Source: an uncultured Collinsella sp.
Lineage (GTDB): Bacteria > Actinomycetota > Coriobacteriia > Coriobacteriales > Coriobacteriaceae
Length of the DNA: 37,008 bases
Assembly: GCA_958443615.1 (NCBI GenBank)
Contig: CAUCLI010000013.1
Span: forward strand, 1 to 37,008
Reading direction: 5' to 3'
The translations under genes were made by a program, and so were the position numbers. Positions 24,406-34,500 of this stretch are shown here, one piece after another (the first letter of the stretch is position 1; every line of letters begins with the position of its first letter). Under the pieces are notes generated by a model. It did not search any database, had not been told where the DNA came from, and saw only the letters and a list, made by a program, of their open reading frames with translations.

Positions 24406-27400
24406 TTATATGAACAGCAGAATCGCAAGGATTCCCAAGACCGCCGAGGAGAACAGGGCGACCTGACCGGCCTGCCCGATGCCGGCGGCTCCGAGCTGCG
24501 CCGGTGCCTGCATGGTCACCGCAACAGAGCCGCCTCCCGATACGGGGACGCCACACGCCTCGTTAACGCTGGTCACGCCATCCGCCTGGCCATTGAGCAG
24601 ACCGTCGACGGCGTACGTCACATATCCACCACTCGACGGCTCATACACCGACACGTAATCCGTGCCCGAGGCGAAGCCGCCGGCATCAGACCCCGCGCCG
24701 GCGCCGGCGCTACCCGCACCCGAGGAGCCGGCGGACGAGCCGTTCGATCCGCCGTCGGCGCTTTCATCGTCTCCGGAGTCAGCCATCCCGTCCGCGTCGA
24801 GACCAACGAGACCGCCGTGGGACGCGCTCTCCTCGAGTGCGAGGGCGTCGCCGTAGCCGCTGTCACCCCCGGACACCTCGTCCGTGCCCGAAAGGCCACC
24901 GAACAGGCCGTCGAGGAACTCGCCGGCGTACTCCAGCAGACCGAGGTCCTCGCCACTCCCCTGCTTCGTGAACTTCACCTCGCCCGTGGTGTAGTCGAAG
25001 CACACCATGAGGCCGCTGTCATAACGCACCACCACGAGAGGCACATCGGCGGCAGAGGTGTTGGTCATGGACGCAATGCCCTCGTTATCGAAGCCGTCGG
25101 GATAAACGAGGGGGTCGGCGAGATCGCGCAGGGTGCCGTCTGCCATGAGGACCGTGCGGTAATGGGTGTCCTCGACATCATCGAGGACGTAGCCGTCGGC
25201 GACGGTGTCGAGCTCGGCAGACACGCCATATACATCCCCGTCGCACGGGTACAGACGCATATCGCGCTGCGCCCCGCCCTCGACCTCGGTATACGACCAG
25301 TACGTGCGCCAGCCGTCACCCGAGGCAAGAGCCGCGGGGTCGGCGACCGATTGAACGACCGCGCCTTCGTCAAGGGACGCGACAGCACCATCGCCCGCCT
25401 CGTCGGCGATATCGACAACCGAACCATCCGATGTCAGGGCGCGCCCGTCAAAGAGATTCACGAACGACCCTTCGACCAGCGAGTCATCCAACCCGTGGAC
25501 GCCATCGGGGGCAATCCGGTAGGCGGTCTCCCCCCACACGGCAGCGGCGCGTGCAACGGATGCGGGGTCGACGGTGTACGTGCGCGCGCCATCGGAGCCA
25601 CGCAGCGTGATGGTGAGCGGTGTGGTGAAGTCCCATGCAAAGGAGTAGACGCGCTGCTTGACCGTGCCGGAAACGACCGACCCGGAACCGCTCGAAGGCG
25701 CATCCCCTCCCTTATCCGACTCGGCGGCATCGGTTGAGGCAGTATCCCCGATGACCGCGAGACCGGAGTCGGACGTGGGGCCCTGCGTGTCATCTTGGGT
25801 GGTCGCAATGGAGATCTCGAATTGGCTTCCGAGGGCGGCCTGTGGGAACTCGACGTTGAACGTGTTCACGCCGGAGGCGTACACGTCGATGTCCGCCGCG
25901 CCCTCGAGCGAGGGCAGACCGGAACCGGCAGCGGCGCCATCCAGGGACATGAGCGCCGTGGATGCAGCCGGACCGTCCTCGGGAACGGCGACAAGAGCCT
26001 GTGCGGTATGGATCTCACTCACGCTGCTGTTGTCGTACCTCATGCAAATCTGCGGGAATTTCCCACTCGCAAGAGAAGCGAACGACCAGAAGGTCTTGTT
26101 GAACGCGAGGCCGAACGGGTTGCCCCCCGGGGCATTGGTGTAGCGCGCGCTCGCGTTGGCGGCGGTCGTCAGATCGGCTTTGGACACGACGGCGACCTTC
26201 GACGGAACGCACCCGGTGAGCTTCGCGGGGTCGTCCGCCGACACGACCTCGCCGTTCACCATGCACGAGCTGTGAAGCAAGACCGTGTTCACGGCGTTGA
26301 GCCCATCCTTGTCCGCCATCGAATTCGACCCGAACACGGCGCCGGCCGGGCCGTTCGTCGACGTGACCGTCCCGGCGACCAAATAGCCGGTCATATTGCC
26401 GGTCGTCGAACCGGAAAGATGGCCGATGATGCCACCGACATCGCTCGATCCCGTGACGCTGCCCGTGAAGACGGCGCTCTCGAGCCTCACCGGCGAAAGT
26501 GTGGTCGTGTACACGGGCGACGCGGCGCCGATGATGCCGCCGACATACGACCCGGTGGCATTGACGGTCGCCTGGCAGATGAAGGAAGTGTTCGTGGAGC
26601 GATTCCTGACCTCGCCAGACACGCCTCCGACATAACTGGCGCCGGAGATGGAGGCGCCGTTGACGAAGTCGCGGTACATGTAGGCGGCGGAGCCGGCGAT
26701 ACCGCCCACATACGAGCCACCGGATACCATCACGTTGGCGGCTCCGGAATCGAGGAAGGTGCTGCCGTTGCCGGCAATGCCGCCAGCGTAGTCACCCCTC
26801 GACGCGACCGTTACGTTCTGAGCAGTCACGTAGCGAATTCCGCCGGCCGAAAGACCGTACACACCGCCCACATACGAGCCGCCCGAGACCGCAGTGTTCT
26901 TCACATCGACGAATTGCGACCCGTTGCCGTTTTGATTGCCGATGGCACCACCGACGTTCTCGGCATCCCCTGTAACAATGCAGCCATCGACCGTGCTCAA
27001 GGATCCTTTGCCGTCGATACCGGTCAGATTGCGGTTAACGCCGCCGTTTCCCAGCACGCCGCCGACGTTCTTCGCGCCTTTGACGATGAGACCGTTCACA
27101 CGAGCAGCCGTGACGTACCCGCCGCCGGCGACACCGCCGACATAGCTGCCCGTGCCCGTGACCATCGTTGTCGAGACATCCGCGGCGTCATCGCCCTGGC
27201 CTTGCTGGGAGCGCGCACCCGAGATCGCCACGCCGCTTGCAGACGCGGCATAACCGAACACACCGCCGGCATAGGAGTTGACTCCGGCATAGGTACTCGA
27301 GACCTGCACATCCTTCACGCTGACACCGCTGGCCGTACCGTTCATATGCCCGGCGACGGATCCCGCATACGGCCCACTCACCGTAATGGTGATACCCGAG

Positions 27401-30400
27401 GCGTCGACATCGGCGATGGTTGACAGGGGAAGCGCTGCGGCGACGAGGCCACCATAGTATCCACTGGAAGTCGAGCCGTTCGCGTTTAGCGCCTTGATGG
27501 TCACATCGCTGATGTCGACACCCGACAGATCGCCGAGGAGCTCCGAAATGATGCCGACCTTTTGGGATACGGATCCGTTCGTATAAGCGAGGGCCTCGAG
27601 CTGGACACCACTGAACTCGACGTTGTGCATGCCTCCGTCATCACCCGAACCAGAGACGGTGCCGAAGATCGAGGGGCACGCGAGCGTGGCGGACTTGCCA
27701 TCCCCCACCATCTTGATGTTCTTGAACGTCAAATTGCTGACGGAGGTCTGCGCCTCCTCTATGAACGAGACGCAGTCCTTGGCGGTGCCGACGGTGACGT
27801 CGATGTTGGAGATGACGGGGTTGCGCCCATTCACCTGAGAGCCCTCGAGACGACCGACTTTGACTCCCATGTTGCCCGTCGACGTGTCGCGACCGGAGAA
27901 ATCGAGGTCGCCGGTAACGCGGTAATTCTCATATGTCTCAGGGTCGACCTTCTCGACCCAGTCCGTGATCGAGGCGATCGTCTTGTAGATCGGGCGACCG
28001 AAATACACGCGCGCGTCGACCTTCTGCTCATGGGCAGAACCCCCGCGCTCGAAATGGATGGCGCTCATCCGATATACGTCGTAGGCGCGTTCCGGTTCGA
28101 CGTCATTGTACAGAAGCGTTGTGTGCGTGGCGTCGGTCTTGCCGATCTCGACAGCGCCGAGGTCCAGCCATTCGACGTCCGCCCCCGTGACGGTGTCCCC
28201 AGCTCCGTGCTCCACTGAGACCTGCACCTGGTATTGGGAGCCGACCATTCCCGCGGTGACGTCGGTGACCTTGACCTGGTCGTTGTCGAGGTAATGGTCA
28301 GCCTGCCCGGGCAGCAGCGCCCCGTCGGTGCCGAGCACCTTGGGAAGCATGCCGCCCGAGACCTCGCCGAGATCGAACCCACTCATGCCGATGACGCCGA
28401 GATACGTGGCCTCCCGAGCCAGGGCCTCGGCATCCAGCGGGGTTCCATACTCGTGCGTGAGCCCGGAGACGACCTGGCCCGCGTAATAATACGCGCCGGG
28501 AATGTCTAACGCTGAACCCACGGTGCGCCCGACAAGATCAACCGCGAGCGAAGATACGTAGATATCACCCACGGCCAAACTCGCCGCACTCACGTATGCA
28601 CCGTCCGGAACCGTGCCCACCAGCCCGCCGACCTCGCCGGCGGACGTGGCGATATCGACATCCGCCCACACGCTGGAGATACGATCGGACGTGCTGTTGA
28701 GCTTGCCCGCAATGCCGCCGACAAGTCCGCGCGACGCCTCGATGGAGCCGGCGGCGTAGGCTTGGGACAGCGTCGAGCTGCCCGCGAGCATGCCCGTCAA
28801 TCCGCCGACGCCGGAACTCGCCGTCGCCTCGGCGGCATCGATGGAGAAATCCTGCGCATAGCAGTTGGAGATATCCGAATTGTTGTTGGCACTGGAAGCT
28901 ATGCAGCCTGCGAGGACCGAATAACGGTTGAGCGAACCCAGAACCTTGAGGTCGACTCCCGAGACGGAGCAGTTCCTGACGGTGACGCCATTCAGGCTCG
29001 ACGCGAGCGCTGCGACCTGGCCGCGCGCGGCGAGTTGGGAATCGATGACGCGCACGCCGTCGATGACGCTACCGTAGGTGGCGGACCCGATGAACCCACA
29101 GCTGTAGACCGTCTTGTTCGCGATGTTCATGTTCGCAACCGTGAGGTTCTCGACGGTGCCACCTCTGAGCGTCGAGATGAGAACGCCCGTGGTGGTGAGC
29201 TCTATGTTGCTCAGCATGTGCCCCGCGCCGTCGAGCTTGCCGGAGAACGTCGTGATCTTGAAATCCGCATCGCGCATACCGGAGAAGTCGAGATCGGTCG
29301 TCATGCGGTAATTTTGCCTGGAATCCCTCAGCGAGATCCAATCTGCCAGCGTGGAAAGCGGCCTCCAAAACTCGGCATTGATCACATAGAGCCCCGTGTT
29401 GTACTCGATGCGCTCGGTTTTGCCCGGATACAGCACATAGCGGATGCCGATGATGGAATACCCGCTCACGTGGTCCTGGGAGTCGCTGACAGACAGCCGG
29501 GCGGTCACGCGCGTGATGGAGGGGTCGTCGGTATCCTGCGCCTGCGACACGACGTTGCAGGTCGCGCCGGCGACCTCGATGCGGTCGATGGTGTAATGAT
29601 CGGGATTGCTGAAGCTGACCTCGACCGTCGCGCTCTCGTCCCCCTGATCGATCAGGGAAATCGAGGTGATGGTCGGCTCGTGGACCTCTGGTTTTGCAGG
29701 CAAGGAGACATAGTCCTGCGCCCCCATGGATGAGGGCAGCGCGATGTGCGGGTAGCACTCGCGCAGGACGGGAGTGAGATCGAACGCATTCCCGACGTTC
29801 AGGTACTCGCGATACCATGCGCGATCGTACAGCGCCAATGCGGAGACCCGCGAGGATCCATCCGCAGCTGACAAGCCGGGCGTCATGGTGTAGAAGGCGT
29901 CGCGCGTGACCCCATTCGTGTTGTTGACACCGAAAAGCGGGCCGAGCTTCGCGTCGTCACCGACGGCGTTCTCGTAGTAGTTGAGGAGGTCACCGGTCGC
30001 CAAGACGCCGTGGACATCGACGTTGCCGCCGCGGTTGCCCACGATGAGTCCGACTTTCGAAACAAAGCGGCTCGACGGGCACACGACGTCGACGGTCGAG
30101 ATGATGCTCTCGTATGTGGAGCTGCTCGACACGCCGACGACGCCGCCGACGCTGCCCAAGGTAACCGAGCCATCATCGGGCACGTCGCTGGGGATGACGA
30201 GCCTGCCGCCGTACACGAACCCGTTGCGGATGGTGCCGACGCTGTAATACGCCGCACCACCGGCGTTGGTGGTCACCAGGTGGTCTCCCCCGAGGTTGAC
30301 GGAGAAGTTCTCAACGATGGCCTGCCCATACACGTACATGGCGATGCCGCCGAAGCCCGTCATGTATTTTGTGGCATGCGGAGAGGTGATTCTCACCTTG

Positions 30401-33400
30401 ACGTTACTGATGGTGCCGCTCAAGAAATAGGCGACCGTGCCGGTAGGCGAGCCATCGCATTCGATGACGGCGTTCTTGAACACGCCACCCACGCCGATTC
30501 GGTAGAACAGGGCGGAGCGAGTAGGGGCCTCGGGCGTCGCATTGGAGCGAAGCAAGCGCAGCGTGTAGCCCTGGCAATCGAACGAGCCGGTAAACTGTTG
30601 CTCAGTGGCAGTGCCCGTGATGTTGACCGCCTTCGTCTCTATGTCGTTGAGCAGGATGTAATGGCCTGCTGGATCCTGCTTCGGCAGGGTCTTCAGCTCA
30701 TCTTCCGTCGAGATGCCGACCAGCGCGTACTCAGCTGAGCACGATGTCTCCGAAAGGACGATGCGCTGGCCGTGGAGGTTGACGACGAGACGGAACGTAT
30801 AGGTGTCCTTCGACCGCGCGATCGCATACGGATCGAGGTCGAGGGTGGCGGTGGTGGACGAGAACGGCGTCTCGACGGTATCGATCAGCTCATCCTCGCG
30901 CAGGACCTCGACGAAGAACGAACGGGGATCGAGCTCCCCCCACAGGTCGGAGATGTCGACACGCAACCGCACGTTGAGATGACCGGCGTCCCCGTCGATA
31001 TCGTCGACGCCGCGCAGCCTGATGGTGCCCGACACGCCATCGACGGTGCGAATCACACCCGTGTAGAGCACCACACGCCCCTGCAAGGTGGCGTTGTCGT
31101 AGCCAAGGTTGTAATCGTACGCGATGACGTTGACGGTGTAATCTTGATCCTCCTCGAGGTTCGGGAAGGAGCACCGTTCCTGCCAACCGCCCTCGGCATC
31201 GGAGGCGACTGGGTCGAAGCGAAGCTGCTCGCCCATAAGGCGACCGTACCTGTCGCGCACCTCGAGCATGACGTTCTTGTTCACGGCGGCGTCCATATCG
31301 AGCACGCGCACGTCGAAGGTGATGCTATCGCTCATCACGGCGGTCTTGGCGAACTCGACGATGGCATCACGGCGCATGGTCTTAAACGATGACGGACGGT
31401 TCGTGGCATCGACGTCATGGTAGACGCCGTGCTCGACGCTGCCTATCTGAGCGCCGGCGGTCGTTGAGAGCTTGTAGGTCGTCATTGGTGACAAGCCCGC
31501 CATCCGATACGTGAGAGTCTCACCGGCGCGCAAACGGTCCATCTCCGCAGAGCTGAACTCATGCGCGAAAATGGGCGACGCGCCGTCGGCTGCAGCCGAC
31601 ACCGAGCCATGCGTGAGCAGCCTGGTGAGGCGGGCGTCCATCTGCTTGGTATTAAGCGCGACGGACAACGTCGCCTCCGTCGCCGTGACATCGGAGACCT
31701 GCGTCGCATAGATGGCGTATCCCAACACCGAAATGGAGATCGTGGTGAAGTTCATGGAGCCGATGGACTGGCCCTCGAGGACGCCCTGACCGTCGGCAAG
31801 GTCGTAGCTGCAAATGACCTCGGCGGTAAGGACGCGGTCGTAACCGAGCTTGCCGAAGGAATACGCCCGCGACCCCGCCTCGACCTTCTTGCTGTCGATG
31901 ACCGTGCCGGATTCATCGCGCAGGACGAGCGTGGCGTCGCCCGCGAGTGACGAATCATCGTCGGTGAAGTCGACACCGATGACGAGCTTGTCGGCGTCGT
32001 TGGACTCGATATGCAGGCGTGCCTTGGGAGCCGCCTTGCACGTGGACATCTGGACGCTCGAAGCGCGAAGGGGTATCACGTTGCCGAAGCGATCGGTCGC
32101 GGCAAGGCCCACCGCGTAGGAGCCATTCGACTTGAACGATGCCGACGTGGTCATCGTGACCTTTTCGCCGAGAAGCATCTTCGAACGCAATTGGGCGGAT
32201 ACCGGGAAGCTCTTGCCGTCGATCTCAAAGCTGAGGCCCGTCGCGTTCGCCAGGAGCTCGGAGGAGCCCCCCGCAAACGCGAGGTCGGCGATCTGCAGAC
32301 GTTCGGGATACAGCGACCCCTGCGCGAAGGAGATCTGGACCGCATCGAGCTGAGAGGGGTCTCCCATCGTGACCTTCTGCGTAAAGAAGCTCTCCTCGAC
32401 CTCGCGGCCCTCCTTATCGCGATAGGTCAGGAAGCCCTCCACCTCATAGGTGGCGTTGGGCTCGAGCCCCTGCACGGTCACGGCGCCCGACGAGGTGAAG
32501 CCGGCGCGCATGTACAGCTCGCCCGACTTGCGGAACTCGAAGCGAACCGGGCGCGAGATCACGCCCGCGGGATCGTTGATGGTGAGCTCGGTGGTCGCCG
32601 TGTAAACGGATGGGACGAGCGCAGTGGCAGAGACCTCGGGTTTCACCCAGACCCATTCACCCGTCTGCCCATCGCCCTCGGAGGAGTCCAAGGTCGTCTC
32701 AGGATGCGCGGACGGCATCCCCGACGTCTCGTCCTTCTCGAGGTCACCATCGTTGGCACCGGAGACGTCATTATCCGTCTTCTCGGACAGCAGGCCCAAA
32801 TGGCGGAGCAGCTCGTCATAGCGCATGGAATCCGCACCGTCGGCGCCGAAGGCAACCGTGGCGGCCTGAGGCAGGACCGTCAAACGGGTCGCGTGCAGCG
32901 CGCCGTCCTCGAGACGGTAAAACGAGATGGAGCTCTCGGCGAGCAGCACGATACTACCCGTAGGAAGCATCTCGTCGACGCCCTCGGAAGTGATGTGCAT
33001 GGGCTCGAGCAGGACGAACACGTTCGATGAGACGGCCAGGAAACGATAGAGCTCGTCATCCGCCGCCTCCCCCGCCTCGGTATATGCGCGCCCATCTGAA
33101 ATTATGAGGCCGGCGAGAGAATCGAGCTCCTCGAACGAGGCGGTGATGAGCGAGTCGTCGGTGGAGAGGGTCTGCACGGCGGCACCGTCGTTGACGAACA
33201 GCGGGAATGAAGATGCGATGCGCGATCGGTCGGAGCCGATCGAGAACCCGCCCCACTCGGACCAGAGCGCATCGCCGGCCTTGAAGGCGATGGGCGTAAT
33301 ATCCGCCGCGCCCTCACCGGTCGATGAAAGGTCCTCGAGCGCGGACCTCAACTCATCATCGGGAAGCGCGTAACCGTCAGACGCGACAAGCGTGACGGGG

Positions 33401-33546
33401 CACACCGTGAGCGCATGGGCGCCGAAGGCGGCACCGACAAGCGCCAAACCAGCGACGAGCACGGCGATGGCGTAGCGGGCGATGCCATGGCGGCGGGCCG
33501 CGGACAGGCTGATACGATTGGCGATATCTGAGACGGGAATGCGCAT
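24406..33546 (-). CDS. Giant (3046-residue) surface protein with Ig-like and GLUG/beta-helix modules
   Basis: The start is secure: GGAGGA lies seven bases before ATG 33546, 21 bases after the previous stop. A basic n-region and hydrophobic segment (residues 24-46, ending AFGAHA) target it to the membrane. Residues ~50-270 form a globular module, then an acidic linker and several fibronectin/Ig-like domains to ~930. Three modules follow, each opening with a (S)T/S-x-x-D-(E/W) turn and a YxLxxDL/I strand: GISTEDELKTL (~944), PLSTLADWISL (~1397), TIASITDWVEK (~1859). Each leads into beta-helix coils with GLUG motifs such as YVGGIAG and YVGGVYG, running to ~2495. A C-terminal domain, a Gly/Ser/Ala linker (~2919-2960) and a final hydrophobic segment (~3029-3046) end the protein. 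There is no LPxTG and no basic tail after it. It is probably an extracellular adhesin or leg-like protein. Translational linkage to the F1-like genes upstream is the striking point. Ligand and function are unknown. Confidence 0.9.
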   Translation of the reverse strand: MRIPVSDIANRISLSAARRHGIARYAIAVLVAGLALVGAAFGAHALTVCPVTLVASDGYALPDDELRSALEDLSSTGEGAADITPIAFKAGDALWSEWGGFSIGSDRSRIASSFPLFVNDGAAVQTLSTDDSLITASFEELDSLAGLIISDGRAYTEAGEAADDELYRFLAVSSNVFVLLEPMHITSEGVDEMLPTGSIVLLAESSISFYRLEDGALHATRLTVLPQAATVAFGADGADSMRYDELLRHLGLLSEKTDNDVSGANDGDLEKDETSGMPSAHPETTLDSSEGDGQTGEWVWVKPEVSATALVPSVYTATTELTINDPAGVISRPVRFEFRKSGELYMRAGFTSSGAVTVQGLEPNATYEVEGFLTYRDKEGREVEESFFTQKVTMGDPSQLDAVQISFAQGSLYPERLQIADLAFAGGSSELLANATGLSFEIDGKSFPVSAQLRSKMLLGEKVTMTTSASFKSNGSYAVGLAATDRFGNVIPLRASSVQMSTCKAAPKARLHIESNDADKLVIGVDFTDDDSSLAGDATLVLRDESGTVIDSKKVEAGSRAYSFGKLGYDRVLTAEVICSYDLADGQGVLEGQSIGSMNFTTISISVLGYAIYATQVSDVTATEATLSVALNTKQMDARLTRLLTHGSVSAAADGASPIFAHEFSSAEMDRLRAGETLTYRMAGLSPMTTYKLSTTAGAQIGSVEHGVYHDVDATNRPSSFKTMRRDAIVEFAKTAVMSDSITFDVRVLDMDAAVNKNVMLEVRDRYGRLMGEQLRFDPVASDAEGGWQERCSFPNLEEDQDYTVNVIAYDYNLGYDNATLQGRVVLYTGVIRTVDGVSGTIRLRGVDDIDGDAGHLNVRLRVDISDLWGELDPRSFFVEVLREDELIDTVETPFSSTTATLDLDPYAIARSKDTYTFRLVVNLHGQRIVLSETSCSAEYALVGISTEDELKTLPKQDPAGHYILLNDIETKAVNITGTATEQQFTGSFDCQGYTLRLLRSNATPEAPTRSALFYRIGVGGVFKNAVIECDGSPTGTVAYFLSGTISNVKVRITSPHATKYMTGFGGIAMYVYGQAIVENFSVNLGGDHLVTTNAGGAAYYSVGTIRNGFVYGGRLVIPSDVPDDGSVTLGSVGGVVGVSSSSTYESIISTVDVVCPSSRFVSKVGLIVGNRGGNVDVHGVLATGDLLNYYENAVGDDAKLGPLFGVNNTNGVTRDAFYTMTPGLSAADGSSRVSALALYDRAWYREYLNVGNAFDLTPVLRECYPHIALPSSMGAQDYVSLPAKPEVHEPTITSISLIDQGDESATVEVSFSNPDHYTIDRIEVAGATCNVVSQAQDTDDPSITRVTARLSVSDSQDHVSGYSIIGIRYVLYPGKTERIEYNTGLYVINAEFWRPLSTLADWISLRDSRQNYRMTTDLDFSGMRDADFKITTFSGKLDGAGHMLSNIELTTTGVLISTLRGGTVENLTVANMNIANKTVYSCGFIGSATYGSVIDGVRVIDSQLAARGQVAALASSLNGVTVRNCSVSGVDLKVLGSLNRYSVLAGCIASSANNNSDISNCYAQDFSIDAAEATASSGVGGLTGMLAGSSTLSQAYAAGSIEASRGLVGGIAGKLNSTSDRISSVWADVDIATSAGEVGGLVGTVPDGAYVSAASLAVGDIYVSSLAVDLVGRTVGSALDIPGAYYYAGQVVSGLTHEYGTPLDAEALAREATYLGVIGMSGFDLGEVSGGMLPKVLGTDGALLPGQADHYLDNDQVKVTDVTAGMVGSQYQVQVSVEHGAGDTVTGADVEWLDLGAVEIGKTDATHTTLLYNDVEPERAYDVYRMSAIHFERGGSAHEQKVDARVYFGRPIYKTIASITDWVEKVDPETYENYRVTGDLDFSGRDTSTGNMGVKVGRLEGSQVNGRNPVISNIDVTVGTAKDCVSFIEEAQTSVSNLTFKNIKMVGDGKSATLACPSIFGTVSGSGDDGGMHNVEFSGVQLEALAYTNGSVSQKVGIISELLGDLSGVDISDVTIKALNANGSTSSGYYGGLVAAALPLSTIADVDASGITITVSGPYAGSVAGHMNGTASGVSVKDVQVSSTYAGVNSYAGGVFGYAASASGVAISGARSQQGQGDDAADVSTTMVTGTGSYVGGVAGGGYVTAARVNGLIVKGAKNVGGVLGNGGVNRNLTGIDGKGSLSTVDGCIVTGDAENVGGAIGNQNGNGSQFVDVKNTAVSGGSYVGGVYGLSAGGIRYVTAQNVTVASRGDYAGGIAGNGSTFLDSGAANVMVSGGSYVGGIAGSAAYMYRDFVNGASISGASYVGGVSGEVRNRSTNTSFICQATVNATGSYVGGIIGAASPVYTTTLSPVRLESAVFTGSVTGSSDVGGIIGHLSGSTTGNMTGYLVAGTVTSTNGPAGAVFGSNSMADKDGLNAVNTVLLHSSCMVNGEVVSADDPAKLTGCVPSKVAVVSKADLTTAANASARYTNAPGGNPFGLAFNKTFWSFASLASGKFPQICMRYDNSSVSEIHTAQALVAVPEDGPAASTALMSLDGAAAGSGLPSLEGAADIDVYASGVNTFNVEFPQAALGSQFEISIATTQDDTQGPTSDSGLAVIGDTASTDAAESDKGGDAPSSGSGSVVSGTVKQRVYSFAWDFTTPLTITLRGSDGARTYTVDPASVARAAAVWGETAYRIAPDGVHGLDDSLVEGSFVNLFDGRALTSDGSVVDIADEAGDGAVASLDEGAVVQSVADPAALASGDGWRTYWSYTEVEGGAQRDMRLYPCDGDVYGVSAELDTVADGYVLDDVEDTHYRTVLMADGTLRDLADPLVYPDGFDNEGIASMTNTSAADVPLVVVRYDSGLMVCFDYTTGEVKFTKQGSGEDLGLLEYAGEFLDGLFGGLSGTDEVSGGDSGYGDALALEESASHGGLVGLDADGMADSGDDESADGGSNGSSAGSSGAGSAGAGAGSDAGGFASGTDYVSVYEPSSGGYVTYAVDGLLNGQADGVTSVNEACGVPVSGGGSVAVTMQAPAQLGAAGIGQAGQVALFSSAVLGILAILLFI

Positions 33547-33567
33547 CGCGCGTCCTCCAGGGATCGG

Positions 33568-34500
33568 TTACTCGAAAATAGACGGCATCGCAGAGGCGGA
33601 GCCGAGCAAGAGCATCGACGTGTCGCCGACGGTGAGGGTATCGGAAAGCAGATCGACCTCGTAGGTGGTCGTGCCGTCGTCGACCTCGAGCACGGCGCTG
33701 CCAGTCTCGAGCACCTGCACGGAATCCGAGCCGCGGTCGTACACGTAGACGGCACCGCCATAGACGGCCTCGATGCACGACAGCGGCGCGAGGACGAGCT
33801 CTCCAGCGCTTGTCACGAGGCGGGCCTCGGAGAGCAGCGTGTAGACGTCGGAACCGTCGTAGATGAACCCACTTTCGACAGGCTCGACATCGCCCTCGTG
33901 GGACTCCAGAACGCCGATGCCGTTCTCGAACCGGGCCCCGGTGCGGGCGGGGACCTGGCGGATAACGCCTTGACGGGCCGGCAGCACGACCATGGCTCCA
34001 TCACCGAACATGGCGGCGTCGTCATCCGCGAGGTACAGGGGCCGACCGTCGAGGGCGAGCGTCATGTCCTCCCCCACGAGCGTCCAGGCGCCGTCGCGTT
34101 GCTCGATCGTGGCGGGTCCGGCGATATCGGCGCGCTGCCCCATGATGTAGGATGTGGCACCGCCCTCGAGGCCGGTCACGGCGTCGCGGCGGAACGCGAG
34201 CACCGTCACGAGGACCACAAGAACGACCAAGACGAGCGCGCAGCCAGCGGCGATTTTGAAAATGCGGGAGCGGCGGGATCGGGACTCGCTGAGCACGCGC
34301 TCGGTCGCGCGGGCACGGGCGGGCGCGGTGCGGCCGCCCGGGCAATCCCCGGCCGGGGCGGTGCGACGGCGGTGCGCGGGCTGCGAGGCGGCGCTGGGCG
34401 CGGTGCGTCGACGGGGTCCACGAGCGCCCTGCGCAGGCGAGGCCGCTCGCCGCTGCGCGGGCACCGTGCGGCGAGCGGAAGATTTGCCATCAGTTCTCAT
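33568..34500 (-). CDS. Single-span membrane protein with long basic cytoplasmic N-terminus
   Basis: 310 residues, not recognised as a named family. Residues 1-79 are rich in Arg, Pro and Ala (about one residue in four is Arg), then a strong transmembrane helix at 80-103 (IFKIAAGCALVLVVLVVLVTVLAF), then ~205 residues that should be outside the membrane, predicted beta-rich with repeated turns (DGSDVYTLL, YGGAVYVYDRG, VDDGTTTYEVD). The positive-inside rule puts the basic tail in the cytoplasm, where it could touch the F1-like head. The start ATG overlaps the previous stop as ATGA, with GGGAGGG upstream, so expression is coupled. The outer part may share a distant fold with the N-terminal module of the giant protein (DG-x-V-x-TL and GSIVLL/GAMVVL segments), but this is only a visual impression. 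Confidence 0.8.
   Translation of the reverse strand: MRTDGKSSARRTVPAQRRAASPAQGARGPRRRTAPSAASQPAHRRRTAPAGDCPGGRTAPARARATERVLSESRSRRSRIFKIAAGCALVLVVLVVLVTVLAFRRDAVTGLEGGATSYIMGQRADIAGPATIEQRDGAWTLVGEDMTLALDGRPLYLADDDAAMFGDGAMVVLPARQGVIRQVPARTGARFENGIGVLESHEGDVEPVESGFIYDGSDVYTLLSEARLVTSAGELVLAPLSCIEAVYGGAVYVYDRGSDSVQVLETGSAVLEVDDGTTTYEVDLLSDTLTVGDTSMLLLGSASAMPSIFE

Noticed and set aside
24406..24470. LPxTG sortase signal at the end of the giant protein
   Set aside because: No LPxTG-like pentapeptide before the hydrophobic stretch and no basic tail after it.
25795..27423. A 542-codon + strand frame inside the giant gene
   Set aside because: Arg/His/Asp-rich shadow without start signals, opposite the regular beta-helix repeats of the giant protein.
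26060..30720. Tandem DNA repeats or CRISPR in the giant gene
   Set aside because: Repetition is at protein level (GLUG turns) with varied codons; no regularly spaced identical DNA repeats with unique spacers were seen anywhere in the window.
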